A stretch of 64,000 nt of DNA from Diabrotica undecimpunctata (Eukaryota; Arthropoda; Insecta; Coleoptera; Chrysomelidae): the NCBI RefSeq assembly GCF_040954645.1, contig NC_092805.1:22098741-22162740 (forward strand). The letters run 5' to 3'. The notes beneath the pieces are model-generated. The model was not told the DNA's origin. It did no database searches and was given only the letters and a program-made list of their open reading frames with translations. The translations under genes and the position numbers were made by a program. This document shows positions 63,830 through 64,000 of the stretch, in pieces; positions within the stretch are counted from its first letter, which is position 1; the number at the start of each line of letters is the position of its first letter.

Positions 63830-64000
63830 CAACGTTGTAATAGACAGTCCCCTTTCTCATTGCGATTTTCCAGACTATAGTTTCCCACATACTTTCTACT
63901 TGGTCTCTTTCCAATCTTTATATTTAGATTCCCTAGGACTATCGTCATTTCTCTTGTTTTTGCTATTTTCCTTTTTCGGACCTCTTCTATATCCTGATAA
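63830..64000 (-). pseudogene. LINE endonuclease remnant, running off the window
   Basis: Minus strand reads MTIVLGNLNIKIGKRPS, VGNYSLENRNEKGD, matching LIMGDFNAKVGRGK and VGNFGLGERNERGD of the RTE-like protein. The catalytic D and N have changed. Confidence 0.6.

Overview
The window is AT-rich eukaryotic DNA, almost certainly from an insect. Its only host gene is a copper-transporting P1B-ATPase of the ATP7 family on the + strand. It is split into 15 visible coding exons between 6567 and 51337, all with GT-AG introns whose phases agree. The introns and flanks are packed with insect-type transposable elements: RTE-like, Jockey-like and other endonuclease/reverse-transcriptase LINEs, a Penelope-like element, and Tc1/mariner, rosa-like and pogo transposons. 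A beetle is a reasonable guess from this mix, but nothing in the sequence proves the order. No rRNA, intact tRNA, CRISPR or bacterial-type operon is present.

Layout. 1-6566: AT-rich flank with a (TA)n tract, a Penelope-like element and LINE pieces; no certain 5' ATP7 exon was found here. 6567-34101: ATP7 exons 1-14, encoding four heavy-metal-binding domains and the whole P-type ATPase core. Introns hold a Tc1 transposase that lacks its start codon (7754-9003), several antisense LINE 3' ends, an intact DD82E (Sailor-type) transposon with terminal inverted repeats and TA duplications (24103-26390), and a dead Tc1 element with good ends (28863-30407). 34102-51255: a 17-kb last intron with a pogo-type MITE, a mariner remnant, nested LINEs, a rosa-like (DD41D) element with very long inverted repeats broken by a pogo element (44364-48198), and a C/A-rich ORF1-only LINE (about 48540-50640). 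51256-51337: the probable last ATP7 exon, encoding a tail with a tri-leucine and acidic end, followed by an ATTAAA signal. 51690-64000: a LINE graveyard with one nearly intact RTE-like element (974 codons, 57993-60917).

How it works together. ATP7 should pump Cu(I) into the secretory pathway or out of the cell. Its four CxxC domains bind copper, the CPC motif in the membrane carries it, and DKTG, TGES and GDGIND perform the phosphorylation cycle. The other elements appear to be passengers. Nested insertions with clear target-site duplications give relative ages for several of them. The most interesting host observation is the two possible C-termini of ATP7: a short read-through tail ending at 34114, or a spliced tail encoded 17 kb away.
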